Shown: positions 23,777 through 35,167 of the stretch, piece after piece
Position numbering within the stretch: position 1 is the first letter of the stretch
Layout of the letters: each line of letters begins with the position of its first letter
Made by a program: the position numbers and the translations under genes
Assembly (NCBI GenBank): GCA_030737875.1
Contig: CM060911.1
Location: forward strand, 53,752,501 to 53,816,500
DNA from: Allium sativum
Taxonomy: Eukaryota; Streptophyta; Magnoliopsida; Asparagales; Amaryllidaceae
DNA: 64,000 nucleotides
Reading direction: 5' to 3'
Notes under the pieces: generated by a model
Told to the model about the DNA's origin: nothing
What the model saw: the letters and a program-made list of their open reading frames with translations, nothing else
Databases searched by the model: none

Positions 23777-24160
23777 ATAAAAATGTAATTTTTATTGTTA
23801 AAGCAATTTATTTAAAACACGAATACCATTCAACTCATGAATTTCTATTCAACGAATGAATTTCTATTCAACACATGAATGTCCTCTATAGTTTGTATAT
23901 ATAATAAAAATGTGATTTTTATTGTTAAAGTAATTTATTTAAAACGCAAATACCATTCAACACATGAATTTCTATTCAACGAACGAATTTCTATTCAACA
24001 CATGAATGTTCTCTATAGTTTGTATATATAATAAAAATGTGATTTTTATTGTTAAAGTAATTTATTTAAAACACGAATATCATTCAACACATGAATTTCT
24101 ATTCAACAAATGAATTTCTGTTCAACACATGAATGTGGTTTCAACATATGAAAATAATTT
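23777..24160. repeat. ~127-bp tandem repeats in X copy 2
   Basis: The word ATAAAAATGT recurs at 23777, 23904 and 24031. Units hold TTCAACACATGAATTTCTA words. This is the counterpart of the seven-copy 125-bp array at 1550-2427. Confidence 0.85.
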
Positions 24161-24240
24161 CAACAAATGGAAATAATTCTAACAAATGAATTTTCAGAAA
24201 GGTCGCTATAGAGAATATATAGCTCTTGAAAAAAGACATT

Positions 24241-25240
24241 TTGCAAACGACCTCGGAATTCGACGAAACCGCTTTTGTTGGATCCGGGATGTCAAACTAT
24301 TGCTAGGTTTCAAATTTTATAATTTTTGAAGCTAGTATGTGAGTGTGGCAAAAGAAAATATGATTGGTCAATTTCTGTCAAATTGGATCGACCAGAAAAT
24401 GGCCATTTTTCAAACGATCTCAGAATTCGACGAAACTAGTTTTGTTGGGACCATAGCGTCAAAACATAGCTAGATTTATTTTTATGGAATTTTTCAAATC
24501 AGTTTGTGGCCCTGGCAAATTGAAATGTACGTTAAAATTGAATATTGAATGTTTTATACTTTAATTTGAAGAATAACTGACTGTAACAAAATTGGCCTAC
24601 GAAACGTATCCCATTGTGTCCGGGATGGGGATATTTAGCTAGGGGCAACAGTCGTTGGGTTGAAATTGGTGTTCGTTTAGACAAAAGTAAAAAGAAAAGA
24701 AAAGAAAATTTTCTTATGTAGTTGTACTTGGATAGGAAAATAGGAAATCTTTATAGAATAGTTATGTAAAAATCCAAGTACAATTAAAAAAGGTACATAA
24801 AAGAAAAACGAAAAGTGTGAATTTATCCGTTTTATTTCTTTTTGTAACATAAGAAATCGAATTTGAAAAATTAAATTTTTCTAAATTTCGAATTTAATAA
24901 TGGTTGGTAGGATTTTGGAAGCAACAATTGGATGAACTATGCCCTTATTCTGTAAGAGTGTGGCAAACTTTGGGTGAAAAATGTTTTGATTTTTCAGAAA
25001 TATTGCATTCATATAGAACTGCAAGTATATTTAGGATATGAGCATCATGTTTTGGAAGAGTTTTTAAAAGTTTGCATACATATAGGTGGTACCAAATTAA
25101 GCAAATATGCAATACTATGATGTATTTCACTTTGCAGATGTGTGCAATGTTTGCAAAAATTGGATGCACACATGATGGTTGGATATATGCGAGGGATTAT
25201 CCATTTTACCTCTATCGAATTTCGGGGACGAAATTCTTTA
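24241..25240 (+). other. E2 interior, 3' part
   Basis: About 1 kb of non-coding sequence leading to the purine tract. The stretch about 24840-25230 resembles E3 read on the minus strand (35180-35600): shared blocks include ATTGGATGAACTATG, GCATCATGTTTT and TAGGxGGTACC in the same order. The final CGGGGACGAAATTCTTTAAG is the usual plant gypsy motif before the polypurine tract. The first ~320 bases contain two GACGAAAC-like phrases also seen in other LTRs here and could still belong to X. Confidence 0.6.
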
Positions 25241-25252
25241 AGGGTGGAAGAA
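25241..25252 (+). promoter_or_regulatory. E2 polypurine tract
   Basis: AGGGTGGAAGAA directly before TGTAACACCCCGC, defining the 3' LTR start. Confidence 0.85.
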
Positions 25253-25555
25253 TGTAACACCCCGCATTTTTAATGTAATTAAATATATTTATATGCATGG
25301 ATGTATAAATAATGGTGATACACAGTTTAGATTAATACATACGTTGAAGAGAAGAAAATTTTGTACGATAACAATGTATGTAATAGAAAAAGATAATAAA
25401 ATAAAAATACTTAATTTAAATATCAGGAAATAAGTAAAACAGATGTCATCATTGCGTTCGCCTGTAAATTTTGGTTCAGATGGACACTAAGTTTGCGCAA
25501 AACGGATAACGTATGAAGAAGTTGTAAGCCGCATAAGTTTATATACACGTAGGAT

Positions 25556-25556
25556 A

Positions 25557-25588
<32 letters not shown>

Positions 25589-25614
25589 ATTATATATATA
25601 TATATATATATATT
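25556..25614. repeat. (TA)n(TG)n(TA)n microsatellite in E2 3' LTR
   Basis: Counterpart of 15111-15175 with a different internal order, so the two LTR copies have changed independently. Confidence 0.9.
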
Positions 25615-25955
25615 ATATGCATTGACATAATTAAGAAAAAGTAATGTACAATAAGGAATGTGCATTTAAAGAGGAGAATGAAAATAAATTCATATGCGCA
25701 TTCATTGTAGAAATTATTATGCACTTAAAAGATTGAATGTATTTGAAAAGAAAGCATTAAGTACTCTTTTTGGAACCGACAGAGGTTGAAATAAATGTGT
25801 CATATTTTTTTAGTATGAACATTGCTCGATTTAAATGTTTGGAGACTAGATGCATGCACATGTGATTTTTTATAGCAAGTATGTAAATAAAAAAATTGCA
25901 TATTTATGACTTCAACAAATTGGGTTGAGTTTGACTAAATGTTAAGTATTTGGTA

Positions 25956-25956
25956 T

Positions 25957-26027
<71 letters not shown>
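25956..26027. repeat. (TA)n(TG)n microsatellite in E2 3' LTR
   Basis: About 12 TA then about 23 TG units, longer than the homologous tract at 15521-15562. Confidence 0.9.
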
Positions 26028-26032
<5 letters not shown>

Positions 26033-26617
26033 TCAACACTAATTTGAGATTAGGGGAATCTGTTTTAATGGTACGAAATGAAATTGGTAAATTCAAGACA
26101 TTAATGTTATATTTAGGGATAATATAATGGTTACATTAAATATGGAAAAAGAGAGTATATGTGGTAAATGCATTTAGGCGTTTCAAATATGACATCAATA
26201 GAAAAACAATGAATAAATAGCCATCAATAATGGCTATGAGAAGGAAAAAATAAAAAAGATATTAAATTCTCTTTAGTAAAATAGTTAACACATACTATAT
26301 TTTCCTACGATTAAAGAAATAAAGGCATAGTTGGATACCATATTTGATAAGAACATGAGTGTAAGTAGACTTATGGTATTTATTTACATAAATAAATAAT
26401 AGTTATGTTAAAGAGGTAGAGAAAAATAAATTGTTGCCTTGTTTAAATAAAAGATAAAGGGAAACAAATTTTATACGGTTAAGGTAAAAACAAAGGAATG
26501 GTTTTGCTAAATAAATCTTCATTAATGTTCTTTAACAAATAAAAGAGGGCTTTTATAATTTAGTAGCGGAAGTTTCTGGATACCTTAATCCAGTGGTCCG
26601 AAACGCACACAAAATCC

Positions 26618-26625
26618 TATAAATA
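26618..26625 (+). promoter_or_regulatory. TATA box of E2 3' LTR
   Basis: TATAAATA, same position as 16153-16160 in the 5' LTR. As a 3' LTR promoter it could drive transcription into the host DNA to the right. Confidence 0.65.
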
Positions 26626-26779
26626 CAACATTGGTTTGACATAATATAGCCTCCATTTCTCTCTCTCTCTCTCTCAAATATTTTCGTTAAGAAAATAAAA
26701 GTATATATATATACATTCAAAAGAAAAGAAAAAAAGAGAGGCGTTTATACAAACTAGAAAGGAATTCTTTTAGAGAACC

Positions 26780-26815
26780 ATGGCTACAATGAAGGAAAAG
26801 AAGTCAGATGCCTAG
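26780..26815 (+). CDS. 12-codon leader ORF, 3' LTR copy
   Basis: Identical to 16311-16346, including the start context and TAG stop. Same caution: very short, function unknown. Confidence 0.3.
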   Translation: MATMKEKKSDA

Positions 26816-27635
26816 ATCTACGCTGCGCAAAAAGGGAGAAAGCCATGGATCAGATCTAGAATTGAAGAACATACAAGTGAGTGGATTTAAAATACATTTT
26901 TGTAGAATAATGGATCTATCGTTCTCTATTCCCCATTTACACACATAATAAACCTATTGAACGATCAAATCTAATAAAGTTCACCTATGCCTAATAATGC
27001 TATCATATGCTTAATTATGATCAGTTATTTTATGCCTACGTTGGATTTCCTCCTTTTACTCTTCCCTTTTCATTTTTATAGTTAGGCTATCTTCGAGCCT
27101 ATCCCTATTGTAGATTTATGCGATTAAACGATATTGAGAATAAAAGGGAAAAGTTTGATTTGGGTATTATATGTAATTGGGAGGTATAGGGGCATAACTT
27201 ATAATGGGGTTTTGGGAATAATTCTGATTAGAATTATGAATGTAACTATTGGTATATGAATCAAATTGGAATTATAAATATAACTATGGGTATATGAATC
27301 ATATTGGAATTATGAATGTAAATTGGGATTACAAGTTGAATTGGGAAAAATTGGGAAATTTGTAATAAAATGAGATTTGGCATAAGTTTGTTTGGGCATA
27401 ATTGAGTATAACTTGTATACATGAGATTTGGCATAAATTGTTAATAACAATGAATGCAAATTGATTTGGCATAATTTGATATAACTTGTATACGTGGGAT
27501 TATAGGTATAATTTGGATTAAAATTACAAACATAATTTAGACTAGAAATTATGGGTAATTGGAATATATTATAATCTAAGATTTGAAATTGGGACTTGAA
27601 TCAAGAAAGTGAAAATGAACTCTTAAAGCATGAGG

Positions 27636-27831
27636 TTAGATTCAGATTGCAGTATAAGCCTGCCCGGAACTGCCCGGCATATCCAGCAACCGCAATTTGG
27701 TAATCTAATATGAGAGGTCAAAGGCAGAAACTAGATGCGTAATAATGCAAAGACACGGGTTAGATTCAGATTGCGGTATAAACCTGCCCGGAACCGCTCG
27801 GCATATCCAGCAACCGCAAACGGTAATCTAA
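27636..27831. repeat. Two tandem hairpin-forming units in E2 3' LTR
   Basis: 27636-27708 and 27760-27831, with TTAGATT...AATCTAA outer arms and ATTGCGG...CCGCAA(T) inner arms. These are the better preserved copies of 17166-17362. Confidence 0.65.
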
Positions 27832-27934
27832 TGTGGGAGGTCTTGTAAGATTAGGGTTATAATGAATTAATGAACACTTAACCAAGATGAGACATGTGGG
27901 AAGACATGGGAATAATAAAAGGGTTAAGTGGGTG

Positions 27935-28275
27935 CAGGCCCGGCCCAAGGGACAGCCCACCAAGCCCTTGGGCTTGGGCAGCCCACTGGGCCGGGGCAAC
28001 TCATTAGTAAATTTTGTTTTAACTATTTAATATACGAGCCATAAAAGAAATGCTAAACAGAGAAATAGGTAGTTGGGCTGTTGGGGTCTTGTAATTTTCT
28101 AAATGATGCAAGTTCAAACCTGGGTAAACACATTTGCTAGTATTTCCCTCCTGTGTTATTTGCTTTGTGGGCTCGAACATTACAAATTTTGTTTTGTGGG
28201 TTTGGACTGTGTGGGCTTGGACATTACAAATTTTGCTTTGTGGGCTTGGACATCAAAATTTCTGGGCTAGCACTA
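27935..28275. mobile_element. hAT-like MITE inserted in E2 3' LTR
   Basis: A 341-bp insertion absent from the 5' LTR, where the sequence runs GGGTTAAGTGGGTGACA uninterrupted (about 17452). It is bounded by direct repeats AGTGGGTG (27927-27934 and 28276-28283), an 8-bp duplication as expected for hAT elements (10 bp if the extra TA is counted). Ends are CAGGCCCGGCCCA and, reversed, TAGTGCTAGCCCA, an imperfect terminal inverted repeat of the YAGxGCYxGCCCA type. No protein. It also holds tRNA-gene-like words (TAGTTGGGCTGTTGG near 28069, AGTTCAAACCTGG near 28110), so a SINE origin was considered. Confidence 0.75.
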
Positions 28276-30612
28276 AGTGGGTGACATGGGTAGCATGGAT
28301 TACATGGGTAGCATGTACAACATAGATAATAAGCACTTAACCAAGATAAGACATGTGGTAAGACATGGGAATAATAAAGGGTTAAGTGGGTAACGTGGAT
28401 AGCACGGATAATTCATTAAATTGGAATACTTAACCTAATTAAATCTGTAGTGGTGTTATGAACCAATTCAATTGATCAGGGGTTAAGTAAACTTGTTAAA
28501 GAAATGGAAAGGAAAGATAATAGGTAGGCTTGTCCTAGGGACAGGTGGGAATTATAACTTATGTAATAAGGTAAGTTATAATGAACGATAGGGGAAGATG
28601 AAATAACTTATGTAATAAAGTTGTACTTATCGAAGATTAAGTAATTAACGAGAATAAGAATTAATCTACAAATGAGGATAACATAAGATATATGAATGAA
28701 AAGAGAAATTTAATAGTAAACCTTAGTTAAGAAAACAAAGTTAGTAAGTAAATTATGACAAATTATAATGATAGTGTAAGACGAGATTATGATTAAATGA
28801 GGAAGAAGAAGGAAAACTTATGGAGATAAGTAAGTTGTATTTAATCATAAAAGTTGATTGACATGTTAATAGAAAACATGTAAATTGAGATGCACTTAAT
28901 TATAAATTAAGCAGAACATGTTATTGCAACCATCAGATGGGACAAAGAATAGTGTAAAGAGAATAAATTATGAATATTGAATTACAATAGAGAGAATAAC
29001 ATGTTGTGGGCTTATTAATGAACTTAAATGAATTAAGTTATGAATGAGGTTAATAAATAAGAGAAACTTGGTAACTTGAATAAGAAGTCAAGGGAAAATG
29101 GGAACAATCAAGTTAACGGGAAATCTGTTGAGGTGGAGCAAGCGCGTAATTGATGATTAGACATAGGATCTAATGACATAGTAAACTGAGGCGCTTGGGA
29201 CGGTCCGTATGTTATAGGATGAATAACCAAATGGGGTAGATAATCGTGGTGTCGTAAGGAACGAGGGGAGCGCACGTACATTTGATTAGTTTGTTAGCTC
29301 CAACGGACTGGAAGGGGAAGCACGCGGCTTCCTCAGACGTTAAAGGTGCTCCTGATAGTCCTCTGTGGTGATTTAGCTTCGGGCTAGGATTACAGAGGTT
29401 GGGTCTGCGCGTAACTATCAGGTGGGTGGGCCTTGACTGCACAAGTAGGGGGTAGTCAGAATGTTGTGATGTGGTGACATTAAGGGTAGCTCGGCGGTTG
29501 CCTCACTTCGGAGGCGGAGGGTCAGGACCAACAAAGATAGTATAGATCATCGAGAACCTGTCATCGGCAGCTAGCGAGATGCGGAAAGACTAGAGTTTAA
29601 CCCAAGAAGCCATCGACCTTTCACTATCGAGGCGATGGTTGAGGGTAGATGCCACATGGATATTTTGAATGTTTGCTTAGTGGCTTGTCGCTTAGCTCTT
29701 GTAGTCTTTACTAGTTAAGGGAGGGGCCGAGGTGGGGCCATAGCCACCATAGGAAAACAAACCCTAGGGGTATTTGTGTGAGAGGCTCTTAAAGGCGGGC
29801 CTGCACAAATATAAGGGAAGCTCCCGACCGAGTTCCGTGTCTAGCCCTGCCACGGAACTCGAGCACGCACACATGATAGGTGTGCGGGTTAGGCATCGAA
29901 TACGTTTGGCGATACGTACTGGGAAATTCTAGGTACACACATGTCTGCTCTGGGTGGTGTATCGTAGACTAGAGGGCATTATTCGATGATGGCAGCCATT
30001 ACGCCTACGTAATATAGTTATAGTGGTTCCATGCAGACGTAGCGTCGTTATATACAGATATCAGTACGTCACTCGGACATAGGATGAGGGATTGCATATA
30101 TTCCTGCGATGATATGGTGAGGACCGTGCGAGTAGGGTACCACGGGGTGTACCTTAATTTGGGGGTGGCTACATATACATTATATTATGTTGATCTACTA
30201 GGGAGTAGATGGGTACAACGAGTGTGTGTAAGCGTGGAGCGCTGTTGACACCAATAACCTGATAAATAAGAAAATATAACTGGACGGTATATGTAGGATT
30301 ATCCAAAGTGTGTACTTTAAATTCATTCACACAGAACTTATGTTCTGACCCTCTCCTCATAACACAGTTGCAGGTTAGGCTTAAGACAGAGATGTTATAG
30401 CTTGAATATTGGCTAGGCAGTAATATTATTGTTAAGGTAAAGCTACGTTTTGATTATATTATATCTTGTTCCTTCCACTATGAGATGTTTTCTGTACTCT
30501 GACATGTTTTAAGTCTCTGTCTTTTTCTGTAGGATACCAGAGCAAACCAACATGGGTTTCGATGGATTCGGTTTTTGAAAAAAATCGGTCTGTCGAGATC
30601 CGGGTTGTTACA

Positions 30613-30617
30613 ACATT
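30613..30617. repeat. E2 target-site duplication, right copy
   Basis: ACATT, matching 14803-14807. Confidence 0.9.
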
Positions 30618-30962
30618 CTGAGCTTTCATCCTGTTTGTTCCAAACCGATATTCTAATGAATTAAGTTGTTTGTAGCAATATATACTCATTTGTACTCAAT
30701 TTCCAAGTTATCCAACGTCCAAATCTAGAGCGTAACAGTCTTGTAAAAAGGTAGGTTAACACTAGCCCCCAAGACATATCTTTCTATGGAAGATATATTT
30801 TGTACAAGCCCAATGTTTGCAATTCGGATTGTTCATGGGTGTCATGCTAAAGATCACAATCTCGTCGGATCGTTTATTTGTTTTTCAACCTTACTAAGCA
30901 GACACCAGTGGCTTTGCCGAGCCATTGTCGGGTTCCAAGATCTCTTCCAGGTTGATCCTTGC
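30618..30962 (-). pseudogene. Host DNA with possible 3' end of an unidentified gene
   Basis: Host sequence between E2 and E3. On the minus strand, a frame ending in TAG at 30894-30896 reads back as INLEEILEPDNGSAKPLVSA. Across the E3 insertion (using the right target copy) it continues without a stop into 63967-64000. The composition is protein-like and the stop is followed by an AT-rich stretch with AATAAA, as expected of a 3' untranslated region. I do not recognise the family. Only about 34 codons are visible, so this may be chance. A second minus frame (30618-30660 joined to 14641-14807) lies further on. If real, the gene is split by the 33-kb E3 insertion. Confidence 0.3.
30958..30962. 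repeat. E3 target-site duplication, left copy
   Basis: CTTGC. The right copy at 63962-63966 is CTTGT, one mismatch, in keeping with an old insertion. Confidence 0.75.
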
Positions 30963-32701
30963 TGTAACAACCCAAATTTCAGTGGGTCCAAATTTTTCGC
31001 CAAATGATAAAATCTCAGTCCACTAAAATTCGAGTTGAGTTGTCTTGTATCCTGTAGAAAGGAAAAGATAAATATATTAGAGCTCATAATAAAATAACTC
31101 ATAGCAGAACGGAATAAAATATAATAGTAAGAAAATAATCACCATAATAATGACACTGAATAACAAGTGTCTCTAAGCTGTAAAGTCCCTACCACCTATC
31201 TAACCTGCGAATTTGTTATAATGAGGGAAGCAAAACAAAAGTTACGGTGCATGGAAAAATTATACTTTTCAAAGATAACATTGCACATATTTTTCTATCA
31301 TTGATTCACTTATATTAGGCTATTAGGGTTTATAACACTCTCGCATCTGCGCATACATTGTATTGATCTACTCCTCGGTAAATCAAACCTAATAATCCAT
31401 ATATATGTAGTTATATGCCCAATATATCTAGGTACTACCTATAGTACCCTTCTCGAAAGGTCTCCATCGTTATGCTACAAAAGCGTAACTAGATCTCCAT
31501 CTTGCAACGGAAGCATACTAGGTCTCTATCGCCACGCTATGAAAGCGTACTACCCACTATTTGAGCTCCACTATTAGGATAAACTCTTGCACAAAGGTAA
31601 TACTCAAATACCTAAGATGCTCCACCCAATGCATACATCGATTCCTACTTGTGATCGTATTGTCTACTATTTTAGCTCCAGTGTTTGCCTAATAAACAAC
31701 CTAAACATTCAATTGGCGTTGTCCCTCGTCCAATATATCGATAGTGAAAGACCACTGGCCTGATGGTTTAGCAACAGACTTTCCCATACATGCTCTAACT
31801 GACGATGATAGTTATCAGACGATTTATTATCCATATCGAGTCCTAACCACAAAGCCTATTTTGGAGCAGAGGAAACCGCCGAATCAAAAAAATCATCCCT
31901 TCAATCTTTTGGCTGTGTTTAATATAAATGCAACCAAGACATATTCTATGGGTGGAAACATACAGACCCATCTTGGGTTAGCTAGCCATGGGCATCCCCT
32001 AAAGTGCCATCTTAGATTATCCTTACGTCTCTTAGAAGTCTCAAACTTCCTTCCTCTGCGGCTCAACTGGCCACAGGCTTCCCCAGAGGTCGTTCTCCAA
32101 TCCAGTCGAACATGTTATCCACCATGTCTCTGGACACCTAAAATGATATGCCCTATTGGATTCTTCATTCAAGATTCTTTTGGATTAGTCCAAACGCATC
32201 TCGCTATTTCATTAGAACCTACATGTAATCTTATGTTATACGTTTATCTCACTTTTCTTTTCATTAACTGATATTATTGTTCAATTCGTTTAATTTGAAC
32301 TTTTGTTACTTGTTTGTCAACTTTGTTGTCCATTATAAAACCATCGAATAACCATAAAATGCATAATCATAAGGACACCGTAGAACTACTGTTATTAAAC
32401 TTAATTCATAAATTTTATTTTTATTCATAATAAACCATTCTTATTTCATTTCACTTTTAATTATAACTTTCTTGTTATAGTCTTACTTTTACCATAGAAT
32501 CATAGCCATAGAATCATGATTTTTAAACTTAATTTATAATATTTTTTTGTAATAAGCCTTTATTTCATTTCTAATTATAACCTTCATGTTATAATCTTGC
32601 TTACCTATATATTAAAACTGTCTATTATCATTCATTTTTGTGTCTACATAATTATCATAATATTCTTGTCAACATGTTCAATTTGTCATTTTTATGATCT
32701 A

Positions 32702-32710
32702 TTTATGTTT
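32702..32710. repeat. 9-bp target duplication of MULE-MITE, left copy
   Basis: TTTATGTTT, identical to 33234-33242. Confidence 0.85.
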
Positions 32711-33233
32711 GACAAATTATATTCATACACCTGTAATTCTTTAACATACACCACTGTTTTTATATGAAAAATTATGTCTATGCTATCCTTGCCTTTAATT
32801 ACATTTTCAGTCCTTTTCTTATAATGCATCTAACTAAAAATTTAAAATAAAAAATATTTAATCAAATCTATAGAATTTTATAAAGTTAATAAACCTAAAT
32901 ATCAATTAAGACAACTTTTACAACTAAATATTCTAATTCCAATATGTTCAATCATCCAAAATTAGAGCCGTTTTTAAAAATAAAGGCAATCGAATAATTT
33001 ATTATGTTAGTGTAAGAAATTAAAGTTTGTTTTTGAATTTTGGGTAAATTTAAAGCAAACAATTCAAAGTTTTGTGTAACTTAGTTTTAAGGTTAAAGAG
33101 CAAAGACGACGAAAATATAAAAGGATAATTTTTGGAAAGGCACGGCGTAAGAAAAGAAATATTTGGTATATGCTATTTTATTTCAGATCACGGTGTATGT
33201 TAGGAAATTATGGGTGTATGAATAGAATTAGCC
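32711..33233. mobile_element. MULE-type MITE (523 bp) in E3 3' LTR
   Basis: Terminal inverted repeats of about 45 bp: the left end GACAAATTATATTCATACAC and the reversed right end GGCTAATTCTATTCATACAC, followed by a shared AACATACACC block. Perfect 9-bp target duplication TTTATGTTT, the hallmark of Mutator-like elements. The other E3 LTR (about 60680-60695) lacks the insertion. No coding capacity, so it would depend on a MULE transposase elsewhere. Confidence 0.85.
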
Positions 33234-33242
33234 TTTATGTTT
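33234..33242. repeat. 9-bp target duplication of MULE-MITE, right copy
   Basis: TTTATGTTT. Confidence 0.85.
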
Positions 33243-35167
33243 TTGTACAATTACCATAGTAGGTTACATTCCTTCCTAGCTATTAAATTTTTAACTTGAT
33301 TTCTTACTTCATTTATTTACATAACATTTTTTTTAGTTATGTTACCCTATTTCTTACAGTTTTTGTAAATTTATTCTTTAGGAAGTTAAGCAAGTTTCTA
33401 TTTGATTGGTTATTTAAAATTACACAAGAATTTATTTTTATAGTGTAAGGTAATTGCATCAATAGAAATCCATAATTGCAAGACATTCTTTTCAATTATT
33501 TTTAGGCTATTGGACAGAGAACAATATGACTATGTCCCTATTTCGCACTAATCCACGGTTTATTTCTTTTTATACTTGAAATTATGTTATCCATTTGTCT
33601 TACAAACCAAACAATGAAATAAATCCCCTTTTCATAACCAATCAATCTAGGCTATTTATAATTTTCAATTTTAGTCAGTATACATTAATTCTTGTTCTCA
33701 ATTTATATCCCTAATTTTGCATAAGTATAGTAAATCTAGTCACAATTGTACGTATACCCTTTTTCCTTTAATCTCATCAATTTCCATTTTAATTCCAATT
33801 CTAAATCTGAATGATGATTTTAACAGATAAATGTGGGAATCTTCAGATTTAGCATTTAACTACGAATTTACCGTACGTAATATTAATTATGTCATGCCGA
33901 GCTGTGTCATAGTTATTTGGCAAGTTTTATCAAGTTTGTGCCTATTTTCAATCCAAATTATTTTTTATTACAGTTCTTTGCATTGCATGTTCATTTAGCC
34001 CCAAAATCTCTTTTTTCATAATTTTGATTGAATAATATTTTTCCTACTCATGCAAAATAAAAAGAATTATAATCAATCACATAAAATTAGGTGCACATAT
34101 CTGTCATATACATATGTCAATATTGCAAATCTAGGCATATTTTGGGCATAGCAAAAAATTAACATAAAAATGTAAAATTAGATGTAGAAAGTGGGAAAGA
34201 GGACTGAGAAAATATCTTATTAATTTAACAGAAATCAAACGATGATAAATACCGCTATTAAAAATAATAATTTAAATCCGCCCACTCGGGATTTGCACTC
34301 TAAGTTCTAGATCTGATTTGGATTTAGATTTAGATTTGTTATCCGTGGTCTTTCCTATTTGAATTGACAAACTATATTTTTCATGGATTTACAAAACTAA
34401 ATTCAAGAATCATGAAAGAAACTATTTAAATTCAGATCCAACAAACTTACCTCACACAGATATAGAATTTGGAGATTTGAACCGTAAATCTACAACATCT
34501 GCCTTCAAATCTTGCATCAAGAATTCTGAATCTAATATTTTCTATTTCTAAAGAATTGGAGGAGAAAAGAATGGCAAGGCCTCCGCATCCACTCAAAAAA
34601 ATGAGCTTAACGGCTAGTCCTGTAAGTTTATTCATAGATATCCAAACCAGCGGTGTCAGCCCGATTCAGAATTATAAAATCCAGACTGTCAAAACAAAGC
34701 AGAACACATTCTTAATACACGACAAGGGTCGACCCAAACGTATCCTAACATGTTTCGTCCCCTTGTTTTTGGTGCGTGTTTAATTCTTTCGAACATTGTT
34801 TTTTAATGTTATTCTTGTTTCCTATTTTATTTCATTTTCTTTTGTTTTTAACACACGCCTAATTTCAAATTTAGATGCATACTGTTTTGGAATTAATATG
34901 CACATATATTTTTGAAATAGATATATTTACGCACATTTACACTTATAAATAGTTTTCTAACACGGACCTTCGAATGTTAATAGCTTTTCCTTGTAAACTC
35001 CATTTAGAATACATATTATATATGTAAATTAATCAGAAAATCGCTATAGACGAAATGGTAACAGTTTGAAGCTAACTTCTGATAATCTCAAAATGTCTAT
35101 TCTCCATTATTAGTTATTTCTGTAATTATTTTGATCATTTTTTTAATTAAAAATGTAGGGTACTACA

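Larger units (their letters stand above)
20359..24240 (+). mobile_element. Giant LTR block, family X copy 2
   Basis: Starts TGTGACGATCTCAAAACCCG at 20359 and runs parallel to the reverse complement of 1503-5887: the GCGGAAT/ACATCGCC repeats (about 20480-20700), the CTCCTCTCCGCTTCGAGACA region, a TATA-like site (about 21846), a 78-codon leader frame, two inverted-repeat units (22430-22830), a hairpin (22337-22362) and the 127-bp repeats (23777-24160). It interrupts the E2 interior. The left end is sharp. The right end fades out around 24200-24240, and I could not find the matching copy of the left flank (ACAAC), so it may be a truncated copy or solo LTR with an eroded end. No transposition proteins. 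Confidence 0.65.
14808..30612 (+). mobile_element. E2: full-length LARD-type LTR element
   Basis: A complete 15.8-kb insertion: 5' LTR 14808-19792, primer-binding site 19795-19806, interior 19807-25240, purine tract 25241-25252 and 3' LTR 25253-30612, with a perfect ACATT duplication. The interior is enlarged by an X-family block from 20359 to about 24240; its own part is therefore only about 1.6 kb and carries no gag-pol frame. The LTRs start with TGTAACACCCCGCATTTTTA and differ by roughly 5% in stretches compared by eye, apart from microsatellite length and one MITE in the 3' copy. It is non-autonomous. Its terminal interior sequences resemble those of E3, which suggests a shared helper. 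Confidence 0.9.
25253..30612 (+). repeat. E2 3' LTR (5360 bp)
   Basis: End-to-end partner of 14808-19792, ending CGGGTTGTTACA before the duplicated ACATT. It is longer mainly because of a 341-bp MITE at 27935-28275 and longer microsatellites. TATA box at 26618-26625, leader ORF at 26780-26815, hairpin units at 27636-27708 and 27760-27831. Confidence 0.9.
30963..35167 (-). repeat. E3 3' LTR (4205 bp)
   Basis: Plus-strand limits TGTAACAACCC (30963) and GTAGGGTACTACA (35167). On the minus strand it follows the interior motif GGGGACGAAATTTCTTGA. It contains the MULE-MITE at 32711-33233. A degenerate TATA site lies near 34628-34635. A 175-codon frame at 31744-32271 is antisense to the element and its counterpart in the other LTR is broken, so I do not call it a gene. 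Confidence 0.8.

Noticed and set aside
20359..24240. Calling X copy 2 a complete LTR element or a solo LTR with a target duplication.
   Set aside because: The left end is clear but no matching right end or 5-bp duplicate of ACAAC was found, so only a homologous block is claimed.
27935..28275. Calling this insertion a SINE because of A-box and B-box-like words.
   Set aside because: It has no poly(A) or other simple 3' tail, while the 8-bp duplication and CAGGCC.../...AGCACTA ends fit hAT better.
31744..32271. A 175-codon plus-strand frame, the second longest in the window.
   Set aside because: It lies antisense in the E3 3' LTR. The sister LTR (about 53990-54600) keeps only part of it with a frameshift and stops. 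The composition is that of LTR sequence and no domain is seen.
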